Assembly: GCA_910574205.1 (NCBI GenBank)
Contig: CAJSYJ010000003.1
Location: 372,001-436,000 of the forward strand
Length of the DNA stretch: 64,000 bases
Direction: 5' to 3'
Source: Bacteroidales bacterium
Lineage (GTDB): Bacteria; Bacteroidota; Bacteroidia; Bacteroidales; Rikenellaceae
This document shows positions 17,661-26,962 of this stretch, piece after piece; position 1 is the first letter of the stretch, and every line of letters starts with the position of its first letter. The notes under the pieces are model-generated. The model was not told where the DNA came from and searched no databases. It saw nothing but the letters and a program-made list of their open reading frames with translations. A program made the translations under genes and the position numbers.

Positions 17661-18455
17661 ATGGATACACTCGAAGCGATAATACTCGGCGCAGTGCAGG
17701 GGCTGACCGAGTTTCTGCCCGTATCGAGCAGCGGCCACCTGCAACTGGCCAAGGAGCTGATGGGCGTGGAGATAGCGGAAAACCTGACATTCGACATAAC
17801 GCTGCATGCAGCCACGGTGCTGAGCACGATCGTGGTGTTGTGGCGCGAGATATGGAGGCTGCTGCGCGGCGTATTCTCGCGGCACTTCAACGCAGAGCAG
17901 GCGTTCGTGCTGAAACTGCTGCTGTCGATGATACCGATCGGCATCGTGGGGCTGCTGTTGCGCGACAGCATCGACGCCATGCTGGCCTCGGACTACATAA
18001 TGATCGTCGTGGGCGCCATGCTGCTTCTGACGGCTGCACTGCTGGCATTCGCCTACTACGCACGCCCGCGGCAGAAGCAGGAGATATCGTATCGCGACGC
18101 CTTCATCATAGGTATGGCGCAGGCCGTGGCCTCGATGCCGGGTCTGTCGCGCTCGGGCACGACGATAGCCACAGGTCTGCTGCTGGGCAACGACAAGTCG
18201 AGCGTGGCCACGTTTTCGTTCCTTATGGTGCTCGCGCCGATCATGGGCGAGATGCTGTTGCAGATCGTCGGCGGAGAGTTCTCGGCCTCGGGCATAGCCG
18301 CCGGCACGCTGGCGGCGGGCTTCGTGTCGGCCTTCGCGGTCGGATGCCTCGCCTGCAAGTTCATGATCGAGGCGGTCAAGCGCGGCAAGCTCATATGGTT
18401 CGCCGCATACTGCGCCGCAGTGGGTCTGACGGCCATACTTTCATACATATTCTAA
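17661..18455 (+). CDS. uppP: undecaprenyl-diphosphatase UppP/BacA
   Basis: A 264-residue inner-membrane enzyme that dephosphorylates undecaprenyl diphosphate, recycling the lipid carrier for peptidoglycan and other glycans. The family motifs QGLTEFLPVSSSGHL (about 13-28) and MPGLSRSGTTIATGL (about 155-170) carry the catalytic Glu, Ser and Arg residues. Seven to eight hydrophobic segments are present. It sits between DUF3098 and truB in a conserved Bacteroidota operon. The window also encodes uppS, which makes the same carrier. Confidence 0.96.
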   Translation: MDTLEAIILGAVQGLTEFLPVSSSGHLQLAKELMGVEIAENLTFDITLHAATVLSTIVVLWREIWRLLRGVFSRHFNAEQAFVLKLLLSMIPIGIVGLLLRDSIDAMLASDYIMIVVGAMLLLTAALLAFAYYARPRQKQEISYRDAFIIGMAQAVASMPGLSRSGTTIATGLLLGNDKSSVATFSFLMVLAPIMGEMLLQIVGGEFSASGIAAGTLAAGFVSAFAVGCLACKFMIEAVKRGKLIWFAAYCAAVGLTAILSYIF

Positions 18456-18471
18456 CCCCGATAACCGAGAC

Positions 18472-19197
18472 ATGCAGGAGGATTTTTCGCTGAAAGAGAC
18501 GGATTTCCCCGAGGGATACATAGCCGTAATAGACAAACCGTTGGAGTGGACGTCGACAGATGTGGTGCGCAAGATAAAGTTCGCGCTGCGCAAATGCGGC
18601 CACCCCAAGATCAAGGTCGGCCACGCCGGCACGCTCGACCCTCTGGCCACGGGCGTACTGCTGGTCTGCATCGGCAAGGCCACCAAGCGGGTCGAGGAGT
18701 TGCAGGCCGAGCGCAAGGAGTACGTGGCCGAGTTGGAGTTAGGGGCCACGACGCCCAGCGGCGACATGGAGCACGAGATCGACGCCACCTACCCCACCGA
18801 CCATATAACGCGCGAGGATGTCGAGCGGGCGCTCGAATCGCTCACGGGCGAGCGCTTGCAGGCTCCGCCCATATATTCGGCCAAGAAGATCGAGGGCGTG
18901 CGCGCATACGACCTGGCGCGTGCCGGCGAGAGCGTCGAGCTGCGCCGCGCACCGATAACCGTCTATGCCATAGAGCTCTTGGAGTACGACATGCCGCGCA
19001 TCAAGATACGCGTCGAGTGCAGCAAGGGAACCTATATACGTTCGCTGGCCTTCGAGATAGGCGAAGCGCTGAGCAGCGGGGCCTATCTGCGTTCGCTGCG
19101 CCGCACGCGCAGCGGCGGCTACACGGCCGAAGGGGCTGCGAGCCTCGACCTGTTCATGGAAAAATTACGCGAGTGTGAAACAAAATCGGCTCTTTAA
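18472..19197 (+). CDS. truB: tRNA pseudouridine(55) synthase
   Basis: A 241-residue enzyme that makes pseudouridine at U55 in the T loop of tRNAs. The catalytic Asp56 lies in GHAGTLDPLATGVL. The KPLEWTSTDVV and GTYIRSLA segments are other TruB signatures. It is 16 bp after uppP and 49 bp before queA. It is short at the C-terminus compared with enterobacterial TruB (which has a PUA-like extension), as is usual in this phylum. Confidence 0.96.
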   Translation: MQEDFSLKETDFPEGYIAVIDKPLEWTSTDVVRKIKFALRKCGHPKIKVGHAGTLDPLATGVLLVCIGKATKRVEELQAERKEYVAELELGATTPSGDMEHEIDATYPTDHITREDVERALESLTGERLQAPPIYSAKKIEGVRAYDLARAGESVELRRAPITVYAIELLEYDMPRIKIRVECSKGTYIRSLAFEIGEALSSGAYLRSLRRTRSGGYTAEGAASLDLFMEKLRECETKSAL

Positions 19198-19246
19198 CGT
19201 ATATAAACTGATTGTCACTCGTTATTTTTGAAAATTTGATCGCAAT

Positions 19247-20296
19247 ATGAAGCTATCGCAATACCGCTATGAGTTCTCGCAGGATATGATCGCAAAGTAC
19301 CCCGCCGAGAACCGCGACGACGCGCGTCTTATGGTCGTCGACCGCAAGACGGGAGAGATCGAGCACCGCATCTTCAAGGACATTATCGAGTATTTCGACG
19401 AGAAGGACATGTTCGTATTCAACGACACGAAGGTCTTTCCGGCACGTCTGCACGGCAACAAGGAGAAGACCGGAGCCGACATCGAGATATTCCTGCTGCG
19501 CGAGCTGAACCGCGAGCTCAGACTGTGGGACGTCCTGGTCGACCCGGCGCGCAAGATACGCATCGGCAACAAGCTCTACTTCGGCGAGGACGACGTCATG
19601 GGAGCCGAGGTAATCGACAACACCACTTCGCGGGGGCGCACGCTCCGCTTCCTTTTCGACGGCAGCTACGAGGAGTTCCGCGAGACGCTGTTCCGTCTGG
19701 GCGAGACGCCGCTGCCCACATGGGTGCGCGAGAAGGTCGAGGAGGAGGATGCCGAGCGCTACCAGACCATCTTCGCACGCAACGAGGGCGCCGTGGCAGC
19801 ACCTACGGCGGGCATGCACTTCTCGAAGCATCTGCTCAAACGAATGGAGATACGAGGCATCGACTCCACTTTCATCACGCTGCACGTGGGTCTGGGCAAC
19901 TTCCGCCCTGTCGACGTCGAGGATCTGTCGAAGCACAAGATGGACTCCGAGCAGTTCATCATAACCGAGCAGGCGGCCGAGGCGGTCAATGCCGCCAAGC
20001 GCGACGGACATAAGATCGTCGCCATAGGCACCACCGTGATGCGTGCCGTCGAGACGGCCGTCTCGACCGGAGGCATGATAAAGCCGATGACCGGCTGGAC
20101 CAACAAGTTCATATTCCACCCCTACCAGTTTACGGTGGCTGACGCCATGGTCTCGAATTTCCACCTGCCCTACTCGACGCAACTGATGATGGTGGCCGCG
20201 TTCGGAGGCTACGACCACATCATGAACGCCTACGAGGTGGCACGCAAGGAGGGATACCGTTTCGGCACTTATGGCGACGCGATGCTGGTTTTATAG
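19247..20296 (+). CDS. queA: S-adenosylmethionine:tRNA ribosyltransferase-isomerase
   Basis: A 349-residue cytoplasmic enzyme that transfers and isomerises ribose from S-adenosylmethionine onto preQ1-modified tRNA in queuosine synthesis. Family segments are clear: [25 protein letters not shown]-like [14 protein letters not shown], and [11 protein letters not shown] near the end. Length is normal. It is the last gene of the ftsX-uppP-truB run. A TATATTTG -7 box at 20308-20315 then begins the next unit. Confidence 0.96.
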   Translation: MKLSQYRYEFSQDMIAKYPAENRDDARLMVVDRKTGEIEHRIFKDIIEYFDEKDMFVFNDTKVFPARLHGNKEKTGADIEIFLLRELNRELRLWDVLVDPARKIRIGNKLYFGEDDVMGAEVIDNTTSRGRTLRFLFDGSYEEFRETLFRLGETPLPTWVREKVEEEDAERYQTIFARNEGAVAAPTAGMHFSKHLLKRMEIRGIDSTFITLHVGLGNFRPVDVEDLSKHKMDSEQFIITEQAAEAVNAAKRDGHKIVAIGTTVMRAVETAVSTGGMIKPMTGWTNKFIFHPYQFTVADAMVSNFHLPYSTQLMMVAAFGGYDHIMNAYEVARKEGYRFGTYGDAMLVL

Positions 20297-20307
20297 AAAT
20301 TTTTTCG

Positions 20308-20315
20308 TATATTTG
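20308..20315 (+). promoter_or_regulatory. -7 promoter box for the glycogen-synthase-like gene
   Basis: TATATTTG matches TAnnTTTG and lies 21 bp before the start codon at 20337. A -33 TTG is not evident, so this is a partial match. Confidence 0.5.
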
Positions 20316-20336
20316 CAAAAGTAAACAGGTTCGGTT

Positions 20337-21143
20337 ATGGCAACACGCAGAATATTGTACGTATGTCAGGAGATTACGCCCTATCTGCCGGAAAACGAGC
20401 TTTCGAGCCTGAGTCTCGAAATGGCGCGACAGATGCAGGAACGCGGATGCGAGGTGCGTACTTTCATGCCGCGGTACGGGTGTATCAACGAGCGTCGGAA
20501 TCAACTCCACGAGGTCATCAGGCTCTCGGGAATGAATCTGATAATCAACGACAACGACCACCAGCTCATCATCAAAGTCGCCTCGATACCGGCTGCACGC
20601 ATTCAGATATACTTCATCGACAACGACGATTATTTCGCACGCAAATCGATCATGGCGGATGCCGACGGCAAGCAGTTCGACGACAACGACGACCGCTCGA
20701 TATTCTTCGCCCGCGGCGTGTTGGAGACGGTCAAGAAGCTGCGCTGGACGCCCGACGTGGTGCACTGCCACGGCTGGTTCTCGGCGATCGTGCCGATCTA
20801 CTTGCGCAAGGTATTCTACGACGATCCGGTATTCCGCGACGTGAAGATCGTCCTCTCGCTGCCGGACGACCGCTTCGAGGGCACCCTCTCCGAGGACATG
20901 CGCTCGAAGATCGAGGGCGAGGGCATAGCCGACGAGAATCTCGAAATTCTCGATACGCCGTCATACGAAAACCTCTATCGTTTCGTTATTGATTATGCCG
21001 ACGGAGTGATCGCGACCTCAAATGCCGCCGATCCCGCTTTGCTGGAATATGCTAAGAGCAAGGGAAAGAGGGTCTTGGAGTTCGCATCGCCCGAACAGGC
21101 GGAGACGTTCGACAATTACAAACGATTCTATGAGGAGTTATAA
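20337..21143 (+). CDS. single-domain glycogen/starch synthase-like protein (GT5 N-terminal domain)
   Basis: A 268-residue protein that resembles only the N-terminal half of glycogen synthase (GT5): ILYVCQEITPYLPE aligns with the start, and PDVVHCHGWFSAIVPIYLR is the conserved sugar-site segment. The usual KTGGL loop that binds ADP-glucose is replaced by ENELSSLS, and the second Rossmann domain is absent (about 480 residues are normal). It is therefore unlikely to make glycogen by itself. Such short proteins are common in Bacteroidota next to DUF4270 genes. The next gene starts inside it, overlapping by 14 bp. Confidence 0.85.
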   Translation: MATRRILYVCQEITPYLPENELSSLSLEMARQMQERGCEVRTFMPRYGCINERRNQLHEVIRLSGMNLIINDNDHQLIIKVASIPAARIQIYFIDNDDYFARKSIMADADGKQFDDNDDRSIFFARGVLETVKKLRWTPDVVHCHGWFSAIVPIYLRKVFYDDPVFRDVKIVLSLPDDRFEGTLSEDMRSKIEGEGIADENLEILDTPSYENLYRFVIDYADGVIATSNAADPALLEYAKSKGKRVLEFASPEQAETFDNYKRFYEEL

Positions 21144-22746
21144 ATATCATTTTCTGACGGCGCTGGCTGTCGTCGCGGCGATGCTATTCGCGACGGGCTG
21201 CACGACCGAGGCCGATTACACTATGGGCGAGGAGTTCATCCCCGATAACCAGGAGATGTCGATCCGCCGTCGTACATACTCGGGCGGCAAGCTGTTCGAG
21301 AACGGCACTTCGCGCGACTGTCCGCTGACGCGCGCGAGCCTCTACAAGACCGACTCGGTGCACTCGGCCAACCTCGCTTCGGTCTATTTCGGCCGCGAGC
21401 AGAGCGACACGTTCGGCATGCGCACGGCGGGATTCTTCTCGCAGATGCTGTTCAACTACTCGCTCGACGAGGAGCGCGGCTGGGGTTACCGACCAATATT
21501 CGACTCGATGCAGCTGGCGCTGAGCATCACGTCGTTCCACGGCGACACGACCTACCGCCAGAAATTCGAAGTATACGAGATCACGTCGAACGAATATTTC
21601 AAGGAGCGCACCGACACGGCGTTCCGCATCAACTTCGACGCTGAGAAATACATCGGCAAGGAGCCGATATTCACATTCACGTTCCCCGATCAGGATAACG
21701 GCGTCTACACCACCTCGACCGAGGTGCTGCTGCACGAGACTCCCGCCACGCGCGACTACGTATCGCGTCTGATGCTGCTCGGAAACGCCGCAGCTAACGA
21801 CGGCATGGCCAAGGACACCGAGGGCATCTACACCGTGGGCAACGAGAAGAAGTTCGTCGACAAGTTCAAGGGCATATACATCGTTCCGGCCGACGATGCC
21901 GCGCTTAGCGGCCGCGGCGCGATGTACGCCTCGGATATAGAGAAGACGGGGATGTATCTCTACACGCGAAGCCGCCGCGAGGAGGACCCGCAGATAATCC
22001 GCGATACGACCTATATGGTGTACCAGCTCTATCTCGACCCCAAGACATACGGCAAGATCGAAGCCGGCAACGTATCGATCAACACCGTCGAGCACGACTA
22101 CTCGGGCGTCAGGCTGTTCGACGCCGACAAGATCGACGAGAAGAACGAGAGCCGCGAAGAGGTGCTCATGGGATTCGTCGACGGCATGGGCGGCGTGGTA
22201 ACGGAGCTGCGCTTTACCGACGAGATGTTGCAGTCGCTGGCCGACCTGTCGCTCGCCGAGGACTGCAATGCCGTTTCGGTCAATCAGGCCACGCTGTCGA
22301 TCTACGTCGAGCACGCCGACTACGACTACACGAAGATCGACCCGTCGGTAATAACGCCGGTGCTGAACGGCGCGCAGACTCGTCTGGGCATGTATACCGA
22401 CTATAAGAACCTGTCGCCCGTAGCCGACTACATGTATGCCAACGAGTCGACATACACCATACCCTACGGAGGCTATCTCAACAGGTCGCTGGCATGCTAT
22501 ACGATGGATATCTCGAACTTCATACAGTCGCTGGCGCTGGCCTGCGCCGACAACCTTGCACAGGACGGGCGCACGGTCGACTTCGATAAGATAGACGAGA
22601 AATACCGCCGCATATACCTTGCCCCCGAGGCGTACGGGCTGTTCGGCTTCGACCGTGTGGCGGTAATAGGCGGAGACGGCGAGGTCGGCGGTGCGAGAAA
22701 CGCCGCACCCGTCAAGTTGGATATGACCTACACGGTCTTCAAATAG
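21130..22746 (+). CDS. DUF4270 lipoprotein
   Basis: A 538-residue exported protein. The start at 21130 gives a signal peptide with lipobox LFATGC (Cys near residue 24) and overlaps the upstream gene by 14 bp, suggesting coupled translation. The body follows the DUF4270 pattern: an early GEEFIPDNQEM segment, repeated beta-rich stretches such as DSMQLALSITSFHGDT and STEVLLHETPATRDY, and a C-terminal DMTYTVFK. DUF4270 proteins are Bacteroidota envelope lipoproteins of unknown function. The pairing with the glycogen-synthase-like gene is a recurrent arrangement. A terminator follows at 22767. Confidence 0.86.
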   Translation: MRSYKYHFLTALAVVAAMLFATGCTTEADYTMGEEFIPDNQEMSIRRRTYSGGKLFENGTSRDCPLTRASLYKTDSVHSANLASVYFGREQSDTFGMRTAGFFSQMLFNYSLDEERGWGYRPIFDSMQLALSITSFHGDTTYRQKFEVYEITSNEYFKERTDTAFRINFDAEKYIGKEPIFTFTFPDQDNGVYTTSTEVLLHETPATRDYVSRLMLLGNAAANDGMAKDTEGIYTVGNEKKFVDKFKGIYIVPADDAALSGRGAMYASDIEKTGMYLYTRSRREEDPQIIRDTTYMVYQLYLDPKTYGKIEAGNVSINTVEHDYSGVRLFDADKIDEKNESREEVLMGFVDGMGGVVTELRFTDEMLQSLADLSLAEDCNAVSVNQATLSIYVEHADYDYTKIDPSVITPVLNGAQTRLGMYTDYKNLSPVADYMYANESTYTIPYGGYLNRSLACYTMDISNFIQSLALACADNLAQDGRTVDFDKIDEKYRRIYLAPEAYGLFGFDRVAVIGGDGEVGGARNAAPVKLDMTYTVFK

Positions 22747-22766
22747 AGACGAAATATGTAGAATAA

Positions 22767-22797
22767 GGCAAACCTAAGTTAACGCTTAGGTTTTGCC
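22767..22797 (+). terminator. hairpin terminator after the DUF4270 gene
   Basis: The stem ggcaaacctaag/cttaggttttgcc (one bulged T) has a 6-nt loop, 21 bp after the stop. The T residues lie inside the 3' arm, so it is an imperfect intrinsic terminator. It also lies in the leader of topA. Confidence 0.6.
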
Positions 22798-22820
22798 GTA
22801 TAAAATAAGCAGCAGAAGCA

Positions 22821-25121
22821 ATGCAGGAAAATTTGGTAATTGTGGAGTCTCCGGCCAAGGCCAAGACGATAGAGAAGTTTCTGGGTAAGGGCTTCATCGT
22901 CAAGTCCAGCTTCGGCCACATACGCGACCTTGCGAAGAAGGACCTGGGCATCGATCTCGACGGCGACTACAAACCCGTATACGAGATCCCGAGCGACAAG
23001 CGCAAGGTGGTCGACGAATTGTCGCGCCTCTCGAAGAACGTACAGAACGTATGGCTGGCATCCGATGAGGACCGCGAGGGAGAGGCCATAGCGTGGCATC
23101 TGGCCGAGGTGCTCGGCCTGCCGGTCGACCGCACGCGACGAATCGTATTCCACGAGATCACGCGCAACGCCATACTCGCGGCCATAGAGAACCCGCGCAC
23201 GATAGATATGAATCTGGTCAACGCGCAGCAGGCGCGCCGCGTGCTCGACCGTCTGGTGGGCTTCGAGCTCTCGCCCGTGCTCTGGAAGAAGGTAAGACCG
23301 TCGCTCTCGGCGGGACGCGTGCAGAGCGTCGCCGTAAGGCTTATCGTCGAGCGAGAGAGGGAGATCATCGCATTCCGCTCGACGCCGCTGTTCCGCGTGG
23401 TGGCTCAGTTCTACCCCGCTGCCGATCCGTCGAAGACGCTGTTCAAGGCCACGCTGTCGAAGACATTCGACAACCGCCAGCAGGCCGAGGAGTTTCTGCG
23501 CGAGGCCGCCGGGGCGGAGTTCCGCGTGGCCAAGGCCGAGGAGAAGCCCGTGCAGCGCTACGCCGCAGCGCCATTTACCACCTCGACGCTGCAACAGGAG
23601 GCCGGACGCAAGCTCTCGATGAGCGTATCGCAGACCATGTCGGTCGCACAGCGCCTCTACGAGCAGGGTTTGATAACCTACATGCGTACCGACTCGGTAA
23701 ACCTTTCGCAGCAGGCCATAGGCCAGTGCAAGAGCGAGATAACCAAGCTCTTCGGCGAGAAATACTCTTATCCGCACAACTATAAGACAAAGTCGAAGGG
23801 GGCGCAGGAGGCACACGAGGCCATTCGTCCGTCGTATATCGAACGTCACGAAATCGAGGGCTCGGCCGCCGAGAAACGTCTCTACGACCTTATATGGAAA
23901 CGCACCGTAGCCTCGCAAATGGTTCCGGCCGAACTGGACCGCACGCAGATCGTCATTGAGAGCAGCCGCGGCGGGGCGCAGTTCACGGCCACGGGTGAGG
24001 TAATACGCTTCGACGGATTTCTGAAACTCTACTCGGAGTCGACCGACGAGGATGCAGGCACCGACGGCGAGGGCGGAGTGCTGCCCAAGATGAGCGTTGG
24101 CGACGAGCTCACGGCCAAGAGCATAACCGCGACGGAGCGCTTCACGCAGGCCCCGGCACGATATAACGAGGCGGCGCTGGTAAAGCGTCTCGAAGAGCTG
24201 GGCATAGGCCGCCCGTCGACATACGCCCCGACGATTACCACGATCATAAACCGCGGTTACGTCGTCAAGCAGAACCGCGACGGCCAGCGCCGCGACTATC
24301 TGCAACTCACGCTCGCGGCGGGCAAGATAACGGAAAAGATGCTCAGCGAGAGCTTCGGCAAGGAGAAAAACCGCCTCTCGCCCACCGACATAGGCATGGT
24401 TGTAAACGACTATCTCGAATCGCAGTTCTCGCCCATAATGGACTATAACTTCACGGCCAACGTCGAGAAGGAGTTCGACCGCGTAGCGGACGGCGACATC
24501 ACGTGGACCAAGATGATAGACGACTTCTACCACCCGTTCCACAAAATGGTCGACACGGCCATAGGCACCCAGACCGATAAGAGCGCGCAGACGCGCATAC
24601 TCGGCACCGACCCCAAGACGGGGCATACGGTCAAGGCGCGCATCGGACGCTACGGCCCCATGGTCGAGATCGAGGGCGCCGAGGGCGAGAAGCCGCGCTT
24701 CGCCTCGATGAAGAAGGGGCAGCTCATAGAGTCCATAACGCTCGACGAGGCGTTGGAGCTCTTCGCGCTGCCGCGCAACCTCGGCGAGATGGACGGCGAG
24801 GAGCTTATGGTGGGCATCGGCAAGTTCGGCGCATACGTCCGCCGCGGCAAGACCTTCGCCTCGCTGATGAAGGGCGACGACCCCTATACGCTGACACGCG
24901 AGCGCGCCGAGGAGCTTATACGCAACCGCGATGCGCAGGTCAAGGCGGCCAACACCCCGTTGAAGACATTCGCCGAGGATGCCGACATGGTAATCAAGGA
25001 CGGACGTTACGGGGCCTACATAGCATTCAAGGGCAAGAACTACCGCCTGCCGAAGGGCTCGACGGTCGAGGCGCTGACCTACGACGACTGCCGTCAGATA
25101 GTCGAGAAGAGCAAGAAATAA
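22821..25121 (+). CDS. topA: DNA topoisomerase I
   Basis: A 766-residue type IA topoisomerase that relaxes negatively supercoiled DNA. The Toprim domain is N-terminal (VIVESPAKAKTIEKFLG, then DEDREGEAIAWHL with the metal-binding acidic cluster). The catalytic Tyr287 lies in ITYMRTDSVNLS. RPSTYAPTI and the strand-passage core follow. The C-terminal part (about 580-766) has repeated GRYGPMVEI, GKFGAYVRRG and GRYGAYIAF segments, a topoisomerase C-terminal repeat type used by Bacteroidota in place of zinc fingers. It lies between a terminator and a repeat-rich gap. Confidence 0.96.
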   Translation: MQENLVIVESPAKAKTIEKFLGKGFIVKSSFGHIRDLAKKDLGIDLDGDYKPVYEIPSDKRKVVDELSRLSKNVQNVWLASDEDREGEAIAWHLAEVLGLPVDRTRRIVFHEITRNAILAAIENPRTIDMNLVNAQQARRVLDRLVGFELSPVLWKKVRPSLSAGRVQSVAVRLIVEREREIIAFRSTPLFRVVAQFYPAADPSKTLFKATLSKTFDNRQQAEEFLREAAGAEFRVAKAEEKPVQRYAAAPFTTSTLQQEAGRKLSMSVSQTMSVAQRLYEQGLITYMRTDSVNLSQQAIGQCKSEITKLFGEKYSYPHNYKTKSKGAQEAHEAIRPSYIERHEIEGSAAEKRLYDLIWKRTVASQMVPAELDRTQIVIESSRGGAQFTATGEVIRFDGFLKLYSESTDEDAGTDGEGGVLPKMSVGDELTAKSITATERFTQAPARYNEAALVKRLEELGIGRPSTYAPTITTIINRGYVVKQNRDGQRRDYLQLTLAAGKITEKMLSESFGKEKNRLSPTDIGMVVNDYLESQFSPIMDYNFTANVEKEFDRVADGDITWTKMIDDFYHPFHKMVDTAIGTQTDKSAQTRILGTDPKTGHTVKARIGRYGPMVEIEGAEGEKPRFASMKKGQLIESITLDEALELFALPRNLGEMDGEELMVGIGKFGAYVRRGKTFASLMKGDDPYTLTRERAEELIRNRDAQVKAANTPLKTFAEDADMVIKDGRYGAYIAFKGKNYRLPKGSTVEALTYDDCRQIVEKSKK

Positions 25122-25657
25122 CGCCGGCAGGGGCGATCCGGCAGCATAACGGCACGCGGGCAGGCGCCGCGTCGGGTCGATGCCGCGGCCGGAGGGGTTA
25201 AGACGGCGAAAGCCGTATCGGATTCCCGAAGCCGTCTCTGCATTACCGGGCAGACCGAATGAATAGGCCGGCATACGTCTACCGGCAAGCGTACGGCACC
25301 GGAAACCGTATCTCGACCATACAGCACCGAGAGCGCCGGCAAAGGAGAGCAGGGAGGGTGCTGAACAAAGTCTGCCGAACCGAGGATGCCGTGCATATTG
25401 CGGCTCAAAAGTCGCCGCACAGAGGATGCCGTGCTGGGAATGTCGGACAGCGTGCGACCCGAACAGTTGCTGTGGAGAAGATGCCGAGCCGAGGATGCCG
25501 GGCATATTGCGACTCAAAAGTCGTCGCACAGAGGATGCCGTGCTGGGAATGTCGGACAGCGTGCGACCCGAACAGTTGCTGTGTAGAAGATGCCGTGCCG
25601 ACCGGACAAAGCGCCGGGACAATATTGAAAACCCTAAAACTCAATTAAATAACCAGT
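25122..25657. other. repeat-bearing intergenic region before the C1 peptidase
   Basis: No gene is supported in these 536 bp; short frames on both strands follow the repeats. The left part has an ACGGC-GAAA-GCCGT hairpin (25203-25216) like that in the 182-bp units at 10.3 kb. The right part holds a 109-bp direct duplication (25381-25597). An AT-richer stretch from about 25617 precedes the peptidase start. Confidence 0.65.
25381..25597. repeat. 109-bp direct duplication built on a GATGCCG motif
   Basis: Two copies, about 25381-25489 and 25490-25597, are nearly identical (period 109). Each contains several gaggatgccg/gaagatgccg motifs, giving a higher-order repeat. A segment agtcgccgcac/agtcgtcgcac varies between copies. 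Confidence 0.85.
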
Positions 25658-26845
25658 ATGAAGAATAAACTTATCATTGCGCTGGCCTGCTTCGCAACCG
25701 CATTCGCGGCCACGGCGCAGCAACCGTCAGCCGAGGGCTACATCTTTACCGACGTAAAGATCAACCCCGCAACATCAGTAAAAGACCAGTCGCGCAGCGG
25801 CACCTGCTGGGCATACTCCGCTCTGGGATTCGTCGAGAGCGAGATCATGCGTGCCGGCGGCGAGGAGGTGGCACTCTCGCCGATGTGGGTCGTGCGCAAC
25901 ATCTACTTCGAAAAGGCCGTCAAGTACGTCCGTCTGCACGGCGCCATGAACTTCGCCGTAGGCGGTAACGCCGGCGACGTCATCACGGCGATACGCGACT
26001 ACGGAATCGTCCCCACCGAGATATACGAGGGTCTGAACTACGGCACCCAGAAGCCCCACTTCAACGAGATCGATGCCGTATTGAAGGCATACGTCGACGC
26101 TATCATCGCCGCTCCCAACAAGACCCTTACCACGGCATGGCAGAACGGCCTCAACGGCATACTCGACGCCTACTTCGGCCAGATGCCCGAGACGTTTACA
26201 TACCGCGGCAAGGAGTATACTCCCAAGTCGTTCGCCGAGTCGCTGCCGATCGATCTCGACGACTACGTCGATCTGACCTCATATACGCATCATCCCTTCT
26301 ACGAGTCGTTCATATTGGAGATCCCCGACAACTGGCGCTGGCACAGCCAGTACAACCTGCCTCTCGACGAGATGATGCTGGTCGTAGACCACGCCCTCGA
26401 CAACGGCTACACGATCGAGTGGGCGGCCGACGTCAGCGAGCTGGGCTTCGACCGCATCAAGGCCATAGGCATCATCCCCGAGGACGATGTGGAGAGCATG
26501 GAGGGCACCGAGGCGGAACGCTGGGGCAAACTCTCGGCAGCCGAGCGTCAGAAGGCTCTTTACAGCTTCGAGAAGCCTATCCGCGAGAAGAGCATCACTC
26601 AGCAGATGCGCCAGACGGCATTCGACAACTATCAGACTACCGACGACCACGGAATGCAGATCGTAGGCTACGCAACCGACCAGACCGGCAAGCGCTTCTA
26701 CAAGGTCAAGAACTCGTGGGACGTACGTCCCCCCTACGACGGCTACTATTACTTCTCACGTCCGTTCGTCGAGTACAAAACCATGTCGATCCTGGTCAAC
26801 AAAAATTCGATCCCCAAACCCATAAGAAAGAAGCTGGGATTGTAG
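25658..26845 (+). CDS. secreted C1-family (papain-like) peptidase, bleomycin hydrolase/PepC type
   Basis: A 395-residue cysteine peptidase with a signal peptide (residues 1-20, ending ATAQ), so it acts in the periplasm or outside. The catalytic triad is in place: Cys50 in SGTCWAYSA, His331 in DDHGMQIVG and Asn352 in VKNSW. The Gln before the Cys (DQSRSGTC) forms the oxyanion hole. The long insert between Cys and His and the NxSIP-type C-terminus match aminopeptidase C-like proteins of gut Bacteroidota. It is a single gene between a repeat region and a very strong terminator. Confidence 0.93.
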   Translation: MKNKLIIALACFATAFAATAQQPSAEGYIFTDVKINPATSVKDQSRSGTCWAYSALGFVESEIMRAGGEEVALSPMWVVRNIYFEKAVKYVRLHGAMNFAVGGNAGDVITAIRDYGIVPTEIYEGLNYGTQKPHFNEIDAVLKAYVDAIIAAPNKTLTTAWQNGLNGILDAYFGQMPETFTYRGKEYTPKSFAESLPIDLDDYVDLTSYTHHPFYESFILEIPDNWRWHSQYNLPLDEMMLVVDHALDNGYTIEWAADVSELGFDRIKAIGIIPEDDVESMEGTEAERWGKLSAAERQKALYSFEKPIREKSITQQMRQTAFDNYQTTDDHGMQIVGYATDQTGKRFYKVKNSWDVRPPYDGYYYFSRPFVEYKTMSILVNKNSIPKPIRKKLGL

Positions 26846-26866
26846 TCGCATATGATTCACAGAACG

Positions 26867-26909
26867 ATCCACCCTGCCGGACTCGGTTCCGGCAGGGTGG
26901 ATTTCGTTT
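26867..26909 (+). terminator. strong terminator after the C1 peptidase
   Basis: A perfect 15-bp stem (26867-26881 with 26888-26902) with a 6-nt loop is followed by TTCGTTT, 21 bp after the stop codon. It also faces the 3' end of the minus-strand NTPase gene. Confidence 0.9.
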
Positions 26910-26962
26910 ACAATATGCGGAGTGAAGGCGGGCGGTGCAGCGCCGGCACACGCGCACAGCCA

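Noticed and set aside
22779-25622. 947-codon minus-strand open frame opposite topA
   Set aside because: The composition is the shadow of topA codons and the frame runs across the repeat region; topA motifs on plus are unambiguous.
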